A stretch of 64,000 bases of DNA from Dipteronia dyeriana (GCA_032871835.1 CM065296.1:19199501-19263500), one strand, 5' to 3'; shown: positions 11,827 through 23,515, numbered from the stretch's first letter. Notes: generated by a model not told the origin, from the sequence alone. Translations and numbers: made by a program.

Positions 11827-12212
11827 CAGAGCCGGCCCTGAAGGGGGGCCAGGATGGGCACCTGCCCAAGGCCCAAGAAAAAAGGGTCTAAAAAGGGGTC
11901 AAAACTTTTTTGTTTAGTGTTGAATTGAATGCTTTTGATTTAGATAAAAAAGGGTCCTAAATATTTTTTTTAAAAGCCCAAACATTAATAATAATAATAA
12001 TAACAACAAATGGTCAAATTATATGGATTAAGATCCCATATCTAGGTAATTAAAGTTTTTTTTTTTTTGCGAATCGATTTAATTTTTTTTTTCTTTTTTG
12101 ATTCAATTTCGAAATTTCTTTTTAGTTATGTATCGTGTAGGCTTAGCCCCACACAAAGGACCTATTTTTTAGATTTTGTCCAGGAACCTCCGAAAAGTCA
12201 GGACCGGCTCTG
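11827..12212. mobile_element. hAT-type MITE, family 1, 386 bp
   Basis: Terminal inverted repeats CAGAGCCGGCCCTG at 11827 and CAGGACCGGCTCTG ending 12212 are flanked by a perfect 8-bp duplication GTAGTGTG (11819-11826 and 12213-12220). Eight-base duplications and CAGNG-type ends are hAT hallmarks. There is no transposase; it depended on an element elsewhere. It lies in the 5' part of the LINE. A second member of the same family is at 17179-17916. Confidence 0.92.
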
Positions 12213-12220
12213 GTAGTGTG

Positions 12221-13540
12221 AAGAGTGATGACGATGTGGCAAGGCTATGTGCGGCCTTGACCTTGAAGGGCAAGGAGGGTCCGTTGATGCCTCTTCGGGC
12301 TTACTTGAAGTATGTGGAGAAGAGAGATTGGGGTTCCGGCTGGTAGGGAAACTTTTGGCGAATAAACTCGTCAACCGAGATGCATTTATCAATTTTTCCT
12401 CTGCCCTATGGGGGACGATGGAAGGGGTAGAAATAGAGGTTGCTATAGGTAATACGTTCTCTTTCAAATTCAAGAATGCTAATGATCGACGACAACTCTT
12501 ACTTGAGGGACCGTGGAGTTTTGACAAAGCATTACTGGCCTTGGAGGAGCCGATCAGGAAGGGTGACATTCAGCAGATGAAGTTCAATAAGGTACCTTTC
12601 TGGGTCCAATTCCTCTGATTTGTTTGACGGCGGTTACAGGAAGATTCCTAGAGGGTATAATTGGCGAAGTGATAGAGATTGGTGGAGGGTAATAGGGGGA
12701 CTGTATGGGAAAGTTTATCCGTTTTCGAGTGATCATTGAGATAGATAAACTAATTCGTTGAAATTTAAATGTTGATGTTATAAGGGATGGAGCATAATCA
12801 ACAATGCTGCTCAGGTATGAGCGTTTGCCAGAGCACTATTTTAGATGTGGTTGTATAGGCCATACTGTGAGGAATTGCTTGGAGAAAAAGGATGGTGATG
12901 TCCTTGAAAATTATGATCATTTGTTTAGACCTTGGCTTAAGGCAGATAGTCTCATGAAGAGGAGTCAATTCAGGTAGAAAAAGAGACGGCCATCGTAATG
13001 GTGAGGATTGGGGAAGGTCCGGGGCTGTGGGTGGCAGTCCACCGCTGTTTCGACTAGCCGGTGGTGTTGAACAGCGAGTGGTAAAGGTCAAAACCTGTTA
13101 TCGAGGCGAATCCAGCGGTGAATAAGGAGGTTTTGGACCAGAGTCCGGTTGTCAGGGAATAAGGCGAGATTTCTAGGGTGAATCAGATAAGGGAAAGGAG
13201 ATCACTTAGGTTCGCAAATAAAGACGAATCTAGTCCCCTCTTTTTCAGCGAACATGGCTGCTGATAAAGGATCGAGTAAGAAGGAAGGCAGGGAAGGAGT
13301 GTTGCATGGCATGACGAATACTTCTGATAGGATTCCCTCATGCATCGGGCCTCTTTTTGTCTATACTGGGCCTTATGTTGAAGTAAGGGCCCAGAAGGAA
13401 GATTTGGGTAAGGAGAGTTTGATAATGGGCCATGTCATATGGTTAAACCAGGGGTAGTTCTTGCAGACATGGAGGTGGATTGTGGGAAGTGTGCTATGGG
13501 CCCATACATAGTGTTAGATGGTAGGCCTAAATTGATGTAG
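12221..13540 (+). pseudogene. LINE ORF1: DUF4283 and zinc knuckle, degenerate
   Basis: The frame 12247-12618 carries the plant LINE DUF4283 domain: LVGKLLANKLVNRDAF, FSFKFKNANDRRQLLLEGPW and VPFWVQF near its end, matching the family pattern of a gag-like RNA-binding protein. At about 12805-12890 another frame gives YERLPEHYFRCGCIGHTVRN with a CCHC-type knuckle in which one spacing is altered. The remainder to 13540 is a low-conservation hydrophilic tail broken by stops. ORF1 proteins bind LINE RNA and escort it for target-primed reverse transcription. At least three frame changes are needed to connect the pieces. Confidence 0.82.
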
Positions 13541-13756
13541 CAGTGGACCCTAATGGAGTTAAACAACGTGAGCCGAAGTCAGAAAATTTGAAACGGCGGG
13601 CTCGTGAGGGAGTACGAATTATCTATTGGGAAAGCACGGGTCTATTTCTGCTGAGTTTGGTAAAGATAGGAAGTAGCGATGTGATTCGCTATGGGTTGTT
13701 TCTAGTTTGGCTAGTAATGATATACGGCGAGTCAGTCTCCACCAGTTTGTCGGTCA

Positions 13757-13862
13757 CAATGAAAATACTTTTTTAGAACGTCCAGGGTTTGAGGAGTTTT
13801 CGGGCGTTCCAAGTCCTACTTAGAATGTACTCCATTGAATTCGACCTCCTATCATCTCGCAG
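13757..13862 (+). pseudogene. LINE ORF2 start: endonuclease remnant
   Basis: An ATG at 13757 begins MKILF, then after an in-frame TAG continues NVQGLRSFRAFQVLLRMY. This is the start of the apurinic-like endonuclease domain, whose intact form begins MKILxWNxxGL. After about 30 residues the sequence jumps into the region that normally lies ~200 residues downstream (LAVVRRQCWAEREGC at about 13853), so nearly the whole endonuclease is deleted. The element could not have nicked its own target in this form. Confidence 0.78.
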
Positions 13863-14670
13863 TCGTTAGGAGGCAATGTTGGGCTGAGAGAGAGGGTTGT
13901 GCGGAAATTGTGCAGAAGGTTTGGGATGGCTCTGATGGTAATCATGGTTTGTTGTGTTTATTGTTGAACTTACGGCCTTGTTCGAAACAGCTGAGGTCTT
14001 GGAACGAGCATAACAGAAGGAAACTCCGAATGGATATTGCTAAGAAGTATAACGAGTTACACCTGGCTATGAGTATGACTCAACCAGATTCTTGGCGATA
14101 TGTTTGTAAGATAGAGAGGGAGACCTGGATTATTTGTTGAACCAAGAGGAGATATATTGGAGGTAGCGCTTTCAGGTGTCTTGTTTGAAATATGGTAACA
14201 TAAACTTTAGGTATTTCACTAGTATGCTTCGGCATGACACGCCTGGAATGTGATTAAGGGATTATATGATAATTTAGGTAACTGGAAAGAGGAGACATCG
14301 GATATCTCTCATATTGTTATACAGTATTTTACAGATATCTTTTACTCTAGCTATCTATCTTTCCATAATATGTAAAGTGTCTTCAATTGTGTCCAACTAT
14401 GCATATTGGCAGGAAAAAGTGCTTTTCTGGATGGCAACTTTAGCCTGGATGAAATCGGAAGGCCAGTGTTTGATATGCATCCAAGAAAGGCCCCAGGGAT
14501 TGATGGCCTTCCAACACTTTTCTACCAAAAATTCTGGCCGATTGTGGGTAACAAGGTAACAGAGGCTTGTCTCAACGTTTTGAATAATGTCATTAGCTTG
14601 GAAGAAGTTAATGAAACTCTGATTTTCCTCATTCCTAAGAGCTAGAGCAGAACGAATGACTGATTGTCGC
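13853..14670 (+). pseudogene. LINE ORF2: linker and N-terminal reverse transcriptase
   Basis: The linker between endonuclease and RT is seen in 13853-14140 (KQLRSWNEHNRRKLRMDI), continues after a frame change as EEIYW...RFQVSCLKYGNINFRYF near 14150-14215, and leads to RT fingers at 14406-14645: FDMHPRKAPGIDGLPTLFY and ETLIFLIPKS. PRKAPGIDGL is a diagnostic L1 RT motif. The gene is then cut by a hAT MITE at 14679. Confidence 0.88.
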
Positions 14671-14678
14671 CCTATAAG

Positions 14679-15227
14679 TAGGGATGACAAAAATATCAAT
14701 AGATTTAAATATTCGTAAGAATCCGTTTCATTTAAAATAGGCATGGATACTATTATTTCGGGGTTAGAGTAAGGATGGATGTCATCCTAAAATCTATTTT
14801 AGTTTTGGGGATAGGGATGGATATTGTCTATGGATATCCATCCTCATCCGGATCAATTATAGATTTTAATAGTTTAATAATATAAAAGTTTATTATGTAA
14901 TTATTAATTAAAATTATATAAGTTATTATTAATTTTTATATTTTAACTTTATTCAATGTATTTATTTATCTTTAAATAGGATAAAATGTACTGTTATATA
15001 TGTTGGTTACAATTTTTTCTTATAAACTATAAAATTTTAAATTTTTTCATCGAATACGAATATAAATAGAGCGGAGATGAATATCTCTATCTTAATTAGT
15101 GGATTATCCGATCCGCCCCGCTCACTTAGAAATAGGGATCGAAGTGGGGATGGAGATATATATCTCAAACGGATACGGGGATGGATTTTGGGGTATCCAT
15201 ACGCAATCCGATCCATTGCCATCCCTA
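14679..15227. mobile_element. hAT-type MITE, family 2, 549 bp
   Basis: Termini TAGGGATGACAA at 14679 and TTGCCATCCCTA ending 15227 are inverted repeats of a common plant hAT family. The flanks CCTATAAG (14671-14678) and CCCATAAG (15228-15235) are an 8-bp duplication with one mismatch. Removing it joins LINE RT codons for RPI to SLCNVVYKVV. The interior is AT-rich with GGATATCCATCC-like palindromic stretches and no transposase. Confidence 0.88.
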
Positions 15228-15235
15228 CCCATAAG

Positions 15236-16480
15236 CCTATGCAATGTAGTCTACAAAGTGGTGGCGAAAGCCTTTCTAATAGATTTTGGACGGTGCTTGA
15301 TTATGTGATCTCCGAGACCCAAAGTGCGTTCAATCTTGGGCGGTTGATTTCTGATAATGCCATTATAGGCTTTGAATGCATGCATGCACAAAAAAGAAGG
15401 GAAAATGGAAGAATGGTGTGTTGGCTCACAAACTGGATATGTCAAAGGCTTATGATCGGGTGGAATAGGATTTTCTCTCAGCTATGATGGGTAAACTTGG
15501 TTTTTTGAATGCATGGATTGATCGGATTATGAGATGTGTTAGATCTTTTTCTTTCTCATTTTTGATCAATGGGGTGGTGTGTGGCTCCCTTAAACTGTCA
15601 AGAGGTTCGCTTTAGGGGGATCCTTTATCGCCCTATATATATTTGGTTTAAACCATCCGGTTTTTAGGTAAGGCGGATCCATCATACGGTGCAATCAGCC
15701 TTGATCACACCCCGACTAATCCGGACTCATACCGGGTCGGTTCACTAAGGGGTAAAGTGCTCCCGATATGTGTAACTACCTTCACAAGGGGGGTTGAACC
15801 CACGACCTTGCTTAAGGGATGAGAATGCCCTATATTTTCTTTATATGTATGGAATGACTTTCTTGACCGATTTTCAATGCGGGAGTGAAAAAGGATCTAA
15901 TGGGGTTCTGCTGTAATAAGGGTGGTCCAAAAATGTCTCATTTATTTTTTACAGACGATACTATGGTGTTTACCAGGGATGCCGTGATGGATTGCCACAC
16001 CATTAAATCGATCCTAGATTGTTGTGCGGGTGCTTCAGGCCAGGTTGTGAATTTTTAAAATCGGCTTTGTGCGTTAGCAAATGGGTTTCCAGACATGGAG
16101 CAGAGGTTTTAGCAAGTATTTTAGGTGTGCAATCAGTTGAGTGTCATGAGCGCTACCTTTGCTTACCAAGTTTTAATGGTAAGAATAAGAATGAGTTTTT
16201 TGTTAGTATTAGAAACCGGGTTCAGGGTAGGGTTAAAGATTGGCAAAATAAACTTTTTCAACCAGAGGCAAAGAGGTGCTATTAAAAGCTATGGTTCAAT
16301 CTATCTCGACCTAATTTATGTCACTGTTTTGACTACTGAAATCCTTGTGCTAGATTTGCATTGACTAAGTTCCTAGTTTTGATGGGGTTCAGAGGAAGGG
16401 AGACGTAAAATTCACTGGTTCTCTTGGTGGAAAGTATGTCGTAGTAAAGATACAGGTGGTTTGGGTTTTCAGCTATGTTA
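15236..16480 (+). pseudogene. LINE reverse transcriptase, central and C-terminal part
   Basis: RT resumes with SLCNVVYKVVAKAF, then over shifting frames ISETQSAF...GRLISDNAI, motif A as LDMSKAYDRVEW (about 15430-15465) and GDPLSPY at 15618-15638, where a SINE is inserted. After it YFLYVWNDF, the motif C box as FTDDTMVF (about 15950-15975) and the thumb NGKNKNEFFVSIRNRVQGRV (16019-16285). The catalytic pair in FTDD remains, but there are many frameshifts. RT copies LINE RNA at the nicked target. Confidence 0.88.
15639..15826 (-). mobile_element. tRNA-derived SINE, about 188 bp, reverse orientation
   Basis: The insert is flanked by GCCCTATAT at 15630-15638 and 15827-15835, a 9-bp duplication inside the codons for GDPLSPY. 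On the minus strand it carries a pol III B-box-like GGTTCAACCCC (about 15788-15799) and downstream GGATTAGTCGGGGTG (about 15709-15723), a motif typical of the 3' part of several plant SINE families. No A box is seen upstream, so its 5' end may be truncated. No poly-A tail is obvious at 15639. It shows no terminal inverted repeats, arguing against a MITE. Confidence 0.6.
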
Positions 16481-17170
16481 GCCAAGTAATGCTAAAGGCT
16501 TATTCAAAGGTCGGATTCTTTAGCAGCAAAAGTCTTAGAACATTGTTACTATTAGGACGAGAATGTGCTGCCATGAAGGTATGTTGGTGTATTGATTCCA
16601 AGGATTAAGTTTTTATTTTTAAAGACCACTGATTCCAAGGCCGTTTAGGTATTCTCTCCGCCTGTCCTTGGTAATGCCATGAAGGTGAAGGATTTAAAAA
16701 CTCCAAATAGATTGTGGAACGAATGGCTAATCCGTGCCTCTTTCTTTCCTGAAGATGCAGATTGTAACGTGAGCATCCCCTGCTCATCCTCCTTCCAATA
16801 GGACTCACTCACCTGTCATTTTAAGAAACTGGGATCTTATTCGGTAAAGAGCGGTTATCATTTCAGCTGATCCTTATCAGCTCCTCGATGTAGTTCTAGT
16901 TTGAGTGTTTCGGTGTCCAGATGAAAGTTTTTATGGGGTCTGAAAATTTTGACAAAGGATAAAGCTGCACATTTGGGGAACGTGCCATGATTGGATACCG
17001 ACAATGGTTAACCTCTCAATGAGAGGGATGGTGGTCGACCTTTGCTGTCCAGTTTGTAAGAATCGCTCTGAATCAACTTTACATGCTTTGTAGTGATGTC
17101 CTTCACTGAAGAGAGTCAGGTCTTCGTTCCCAGGCTTGAGGGATTTGCGTGCTAATGACCACTTTTCTTT
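16481..17170 (+). pseudogene. LINE zf-RVT region, degenerate
   Basis: Downstream of the thumb, discontinuous frames show the zf-RVT (zinc-binding in reverse transcriptase) domain of plant L1 elements: KSGYH near 16850, KIKHF-type sequence near 16940, LPTMVNLSMRGMVVDL then CCPVCKNRSESTLHAL at about 17000-17090. The cysteines and histidine of the usual C-x2-C...H pattern are readable in the last piece. Several single-base shifts break the frame. Confidence 0.75.
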
Positions 17171-17178
17171 CCTTTACT

Positions 17179-17916
17179 CAGAGTCGGCCCTAAGGCAGGG
17201 CACCAGGGGCACCTGCCCAGGGCCCATGATTAAAAGGGGCCTCTAAATCTTTAATTTTGAATTGTTATGTAGTGGGGTTTAAATAAAAAATTGTCCAAGT
17301 AAAAGTTTTTAGCTCATACAAAAATAATGGCCCAAAAATTTATTATTTAAAACCTAAACATTTCTACAAAAAAAAAAAGCCAATGTTTTCTTCGGATGAA
17401 GATCCAACATTTTTTTTCAATGTCCTATTAGTTATCACTTTATCATTCTCAATTTTCATTGATCCACTCATCCAGCTTTCAGCTTAGTCTTTTTATATCG
17501 TTGTTCTTATCATGTTCAACCCATTTACATCTCTGTTCATATATATATATACATATATACATATATATATATATGCTCTAATTATTATTTTTACACAATC
17601 GATATCGGATATAAGTTTATTTTAAATTTTTTTCAAGATTTTATTGAAAATCAAGCATAAAAAATAGGACGAAAAATAGGAGAAAAAAATAGTTGTAGTT
17701 CTTGAAAAGTTTCGAAATTTTGTGTACAAGTAAATTTCATTGAAATTCAGATAAAAATTTATTAAAATCCATAGATTTTATGACGGTACTTGTTTTATGT
17801 TAAAATGAGGGATCTCACGTAAAAGACTCACTTTAGGTATATGGAAAAAACTATGAACAAGGGGCCCATTTTTCGGTTTTTCTCCCCGGGCCTCTAAAAT
17901 GTGAGGACCGGCACTG
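17179..17916. mobile_element. hAT-type MITE, family 1, 738 bp
   Basis: It begins CAGAGTCGGCCCTAAGGC and ends GAGGACCGGCACTG, flanked by a perfect 8-bp duplication CCTTTACT (17171-17178 and 17917-17924). The ends and the GGGCACCTGCCC motif match the 386-bp element at 11827-12212, so both are one family; this copy has a longer AT-rich interior including a TA-rich run near 17540-17575. No transposase is encoded. Confidence 0.92.
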
Positions 17917-17924
17917 CCTTTACT

Positions 17925-18054
17925 TCATGATTGCTTGCAAGAATCAGCTACAGAGTGATGACATGGAGCTTTTTTGCTTGGTTTTGTGGCATATTTGTTT
18001 TAGACGAAATGACCTAGCTCATAATTCAGTTGAGCTCTATGTTGAGGACATCTT
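17925..18054 (+). pseudogene. LINE segment between zf-RVT and RNase H
   Basis: Frame continues from the zf-RVT remnant: DDMELFCLVLWHICFRRNDL and ELYVEDI, the usual W-x2-WxxRN-like linker before the RNase H domain. Copia-2 enters after GAGGACATCTT; the reading frame resumes at 27792 with PWADAFLVDLRKA, showing that the two halves were one gene. Confidence 0.85.
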
Positions 18055-19029
18055 TGTTGGAAAATTTTGTGATAAACTCTCATTTTGAGAGCACAATTTG
18101 AGTATGATAAATTCCATAAATTGGAAGATAAAAGTGGATTCGAATTCTTCTCCGTGAGAACTTCGAAATGGTACACTCAAATTCACAAAATGGTTAACGG
18201 GTGAATGAGAAATTGAGTCTCAAAGTGAACCCATTGTGTAGGGATTAAAATGAATCCCACAATGCTAAGAGAAATCATTTATATATAGTTTTTAAGTGAA
18301 TGTGTGATATGAGCTATCAACATGTGTGTGGCACAGAGGCTCTCTCTAGCACACACAGGGGGAAGGGGGTGCAAATCATGGACCCTGAACCTTCGAATGC
18401 ACAAGTCATGTGTGGGTGCGACCTGCGGACACGAATGCCGCTCCGATTGGACCGTGAGAGTCCAATTGACCTTTTGCCACTTTCCTAAGTCAATGTTTTT
18501 TTTACTGTGATGAATAAGAAAAGTTTTAATTGTTTGGATTCTGATTTTTTACTTGATCACTAAGAATACATAATCGGGTTTTAATTAGAAGTAAATCTCT
18601 TTAGAGAATATAATCTAATTAAATGATTTCCTTATTAAATCAAAAACGTCATTTTCTAAAATAATCCCGAATTAATCCCAAACCCTAGTGTTTCGGTTTG
18701 GGTATTTAATACCTCTAATATTCTGTTTAGATTACCGAAAACAATATACAAAATTTAGAGGCAGCCAAATTCTTTTCTTCTCCACTTTTTTGGTGAGTTT
18801 AAACTCGATTTGAGTTCGCTGGTAGTGGTGTGCTTAGGTCAATCATTGTTGAACCGTTGTATCCTGGGAGACAATCGCCTAATACACATACGGTGTTGTC
18901 TGGTGAAATTGTCTTAAGGACACCGTGTGAAACACGGGCCTCGGTTCTAAAAATTTTTCTAACGTGATTTTGTTGTTACTTTCTAATTTCCAGATACCAG
19001 TCAGGTTTGTTTTGGAATTACTATTAACA
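18055..19029 (+). repeat. Copia-2 5' LTR
   Basis: It begins TGTTGGAAAATTTTGTG and ends GGAATTACTATTAACA; the copy at 26812-27786 is the same length and nearly identical. The bases immediately after it are ATCTTA, which happens to match the target duplication. No standard tRNA-Met primer site follows, so the primer is unclear. Confidence 0.93.
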
Positions 19030-19484
19030 ATCTTAAGACAAAATTCGGTTTTCCATAATTTTTTTAAAACGTTTTCTTCTTCAAACTTTCTGGTGTCAGG
19101 ATTCCGGTTTAGATCGTAACGGACTTGAATAATTACTGATTCAGCTTTCAACTGTGGTAATTGGGTTCCTTTGGAACACTTATTCAATTTGGAAACCGGG
19201 TTCTTTGGAACACTGATTTCAATTTTATATATTTACGTTACCTGTGGAAATCTGGTTATTTGGAACATTGATTTCAATTTTGATAAATATCATTAATCTG
19301 TGGAAATTGGGACTATTATTAGACACCAATTTCGAAATCAATTACGGTTTCAATTTGGTAATCAAGTCTGCAATATTAGATACTGATTGTGATTTCCATC
19401 GTGAAATCTGATTTGATATCAACTGATATCCGTGCTACTATTTCTGATTTGATACTAAAACAATTCCGTTTTGTTTCAGACATT

Positions 19485-20450
19485 ATGGCAAACAAATCTA
19501 ATGTGAACTCCAGTGTTCCATTAAAGACTCCAGAAGTTAATCCAAGTATGGGATTAGATACTTCGACGGTGAATTCAGTGCATGTGGGCAAAGTTCCAGT
19601 AGTATTGCCTACTGTGGCCACAACAACTCCGGTGATGAGCCAGTATATGAGTCAAGGGAATGTTTCCATGGCAAATCCCTACATGAATCGGTACCTTTAC
19701 CGATGAATCATATGGACAAGCCTCATAAGTTCAGTGGACTGAATTTTAAACGATGGCAACAAAAGATGTTGTTTTATCTGACCACACTGAACCTTGGCAG
19801 GCTCTTGACTGAAGATGCTCTTAAACCTAATAGTGGTGAAGAGCGAGATGTTCAGGTATGGAATGCTATTGATGCATGGAATCACTTGGATTTTCTGTGT
19901 CGTAATTACATACTGAACGAGCTGTCAGATTCGTTATATAGCGTCTATTCTTCAAAGAAAACAACCAAAGAACTATAGGAATCATTAAATAGGAAATACA
20001 AAATTGAGGATGCTGGTTCCAAGAAGTTTATCGTGGGTCGGTTTCTTGATTACAAGATGGTTGATTCCAAGACAGTTATGAGTCAAGTCCAAGAGCTACA
20101 GGTGATTATGCATGAGATACATGCCGAATGGATAACCCTGAGTGAAACTTTTCAAGTGGCTACAGTCATTGAGAAGCTTCCTCCTTCATGGAAAGAGTTC
20201 AAAAACTATCTCAAACACAAGCGAAAGGAGATGAAGAACTAGGATCTGATTCTAAAGCTTCGTATTCAGGAATATCACATGAAGTATGACAAGAAATATG
20301 TCAATGCGCCTGAAGCGAAGATCAATGTGGTTAAAAATGGGCAAAGTTCTAAACTGAAGAAGAACAAGCCTGGGAAAGGATCCAAATTGGGTCCTAAGAG
20401 AGGAGTCTCTAAGAAGCCAAAATTCCAAGAGGAGTGCTTCAACTAAGACA
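19485..20450 (+). pseudogene. Copia-2 gag, degenerate
   Basis: An ATG at 19485 opens MANKSNVNSSVP; after a stop near 19704 the UBN2-type core reads [33 protein letters not shown] and, after another stop, [15 protein letters not shown] sequence and [20 protein letters not shown] lysine-rich tail leads to the zinc-knuckle position, where the sequence is CFN then a stop, then [10 protein letters not shown]. The C-x2-C and final cysteine are lost. Four or more in-frame stops separate the pieces although the frame itself is largely kept. Gag would form the particle that packages element RNA. Confidence 0.9.
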
Positions 20451-20452
20451 AG

Positions 20453-20880
20453 TTGGGTTACAAATCTTTCAAGTTCTGGTTGTCAAATAAAAAGAAGAAC
20501 CACGAGGCAAACGTGGTTGCTGGGATCTCAAAAGATGTATCCGAGATCAATCTCTCTGCAGTTGTAACAGAAGCAAACCTTGTTGGGTCAAACCCAAGGG
20601 AGTGGTGGTTGGATACTAGGGTCACTCATCATATATGCTCTGACAAGGAGATGTTCAATACATTTGAAGAAATGAAGAATGAAGAAAAGTTGTATATGGG
20701 CAACTCAACCACATCTGACGTGAAGGGACGTGGTCAAGTCATTCTCAAGATAACCTCTGGTATAACCCTGAGCTTGAACAATGTGTTGTATGTACCTGAT
20801 ATCCGCAAGAACTTGGTGTCCGGTTCGTTGCTTAATCAGCATGGGTTCAAGATGGTGATTGAATCAGACAAAGTGGTTTT
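20453..20880 (+). pseudogene. Copia-2 protease and start of GAG-pre-integrase, interrupted
   Basis: The frame shows [19 protein letters not shown], the copia protease site with DTG changed to DTR, so catalysis is lost. Then come [10 protein letters not shown] and [20 protein letters not shown], the usual segment before GAG-pre-integrase. The frame ends at IESDKVVF, where the solo LTR is inserted; it resumes at 23521 with LTKQGTYMGRGYV-type sequence. Confidence 0.9.
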
Positions 20881-23515
20881 TGAAAATACAATCACGGTTA
20901 AATGCTCAAGGCTAACCTAGAGAGGGGGGGGGGGGGGGGGGGTGAATAGGTTAGACACCTTTTTCGACTCCTTTAAAAACAAACAAAAGTTTGTCCCTCT
21001 AGATTACTTGTATCACAATATATATATTAATTAAAGACAATTAATCAATATATAAACACAAGTAAAGTGTGATACAAACAAGTAATTAAAACACATACAC
21101 AATCTATTCTATAGAAAGGAAGTCAACATACATAGAGAGTTCTATCCACGATACAAAAATTAGAGAGATAGGGATAGAGAAAAGTTTACACAAGATATAA
21201 CATGGTAAACCTCTAAAGAGGAAACATCCATGGGCTAGCAGCCACCGGCAAACAAAATCCACTAGTAGATAATACAAGTACAATCTCTCAAGTGACCTCT
21301 TCACCTAGAAACTACCCTCCTATCCTACTCTAGAAGTTGTTGCCCTATGCTCAACAATTTGAGGCTTCACACATCTTGTCAATACTTCCTTGCTCACCTT
21401 ATCCGGATCCTCACGATCCAAGGCAAGACTTATTGCTCAACTAAGTCCTCACGAATCTAGTCAAGACTTCCTTGCTCACCTATCCGAGTTCTCCCAACTC
21501 TAGGCAAGACTTCTTGCTCGACTATCCAAGGCTTCACACCTCTAGCCAAGACTTCATTGCTCGACAATCCAAGGCTTCACACCTCTTGCCAATACTTCTT
21601 TCTCAACATCATAGGTCTCACACCTATTGTCAAGATTTCCGTCTCAAAAGGCATCTAGGTGATCATGAATGCAAAATGCAAACAAGCACACAACATAGAA
21701 TGCTATGATCAACACATCCTATGGAAAATACTAGACATGAGCATGAATGCACAAAACACATATAGTCTAGTTTATCATGCATGTGTAATCAATCTAGATT
21801 ATGTAAGATATGTTCAATATTAATCACAACCTAGATATATGCATAGATCTAAACTTGAATCACAAGATATGTTCAATAAATCACAAGATCAAGTTTAAAT
21901 CACACAAACAAAAAACATGCAAATATATGACAAAGTCAAATAGATTTAAGCAAAAGTTCTAGAGCATATTCCTAATCATAGATTCAACAAATCATATGAA
22001 TAGCTCAAAAGAACATAAGCACATGTATTATGTGAGAAATTCGGCCAAGAGAGCCTAATACATGTGAGGAACTATTTTTCACAAAATCAAACAATCAAAG
22101 ATCATAAAATAGTCCTAGAATCAAAGCTAGCACAATACAATCCCAAACATGTGATAACATAGGCAAAATCAAAACCTAACTCAGCATGAATGATTTCAAT
22201 TGAAACTCAATCTAACTTTGAAAGTGTTCAAAACACAAATCAAAACACTCACAATATACAAATACATGTAGAAGAAGAAAACCCAAGGCAATTGACCAAG
22301 TTTTAAAAGAAAACTTTGAGAGAAAATCAATACCTTAGTTGATTTAGGTGCAGTCCCGTTTTTGTATGATTAGACACCAAAAAAAGCAGCAAAATTAACT
22401 TAAACCTTCAGAGAAATGATGGAGAATGAATAGATGAACACTCTCAACTTTGAATCACTCAAATCGGAGTTTAAATAAATAAGTTATGGTGTTTGGAAAG
22501 TGAGAAAAGTTAGAGAGAAAATTTCTGCACACTTGATTTGAATTTCTTCTTAGAATGAAATGTGAGAGGGAAAAAGTTTATAAAGGAGTGGGAAACTTAG
22601 ACATGTGAAACGACCAAGAGGGGAAAAATGAAGCCAAGCAAGCTTGCTTCCCGAGATGGCACGTGGGCATCTCGGGGCAGCAAGCCTTCTGCCCCAAGAT
22701 GGCCACGTGCCATCTCGGGAAAGAAGTGCCTTGCTTGCTTCTTTCTCCTTCGACCTTCCTTCACGTTCTTCGATCGTTCTTCGGCCTCTGAACTCAAATT
22801 TTGAATCTGTTTACGGATTACAAACCGTAACTCTCACACGGACATAGACATATAAGATACTCAACCTTAAAAATAATAACAACATGAGTTGAAAGTGTAG
22901 TATCTTTTGACTTAGAACTTGAAATCAATAATATGAGTAACCGAAATGACCGGAACTCAATCAAGAATGATTTAAGACTAAAATCAAGTTCAATATCCAT
23001 GTTATACAAAACATATACACACACAAACACAATTCACACTAGAATGCAAACTACATAGAGATAGTCTCCAATCATGCATATTCCAAAACATGTTATTTTC
23101 ATACCAATGCATGAGCATTCATCTTCAAGTGTATGAATGTGTTATACATGGTGCATAACGATGTAGGGACATATATGAATGAATTGTATGTGTGTGCCTA
23201 TAATGGTGCACAATGATACAGTGACACAGATGTATAATATGTGTGTGTGTGTGCCTATAATGGTGCACAACGATGCATGGACACAAATGTATGATATGTG
23301 TGTGTATGCCTAAGCCTTGTAAGAGAAAGATACGGTCTTAGTATACCTTTGTAGAACCATATTGCATCCTTTCTCTTTGAAGACTTAGAACTTGCTTTGA
23401 CTTGTTGTTTCTTCTTCCTTAAAGTTTGAATCATCACGAATCTAAACAACTAAATCATTGCAAGTAAACATCATTTAGATATGGAATTAATGCCAACACA
23501 AACTAAAACCTAACA
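20881..23515 (-). mobile_element. SIRE-like solo LTR A (2635 bp) nested in Copia-2
   Basis: The insert starts TGAAAATACAATCACGG and ends AAACCTAACA, with TG...CA ends and a perfect 5-bp duplication GTTTT (20876-20880 and 23516-23520). It has no gag or pol, so a solo LTR left by recombination is the simplest reading. On the minus strand it begins TGTTAGGTTTTAG and contains GGCATTAATTCC; on the plus strand near 20920 it has CTAACCTAGAG followed by a run of about 20 G and GTGAATAGGTTAG. These motifs resemble SIRE/Maximus-type copia LTRs. Degenerate ~45-bp repeats with CACACCTCT...CAAGACTT lie at 21340-21640. Copy B is at 60990-63527. Confidence 0.8.

Noticed and set aside
15788..15810. Possible tRNA gene from the GGTTCAACCCC box
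   Set aside because: No cloverleaf arms or A box can be built around it; a SINE fits the duplications better.
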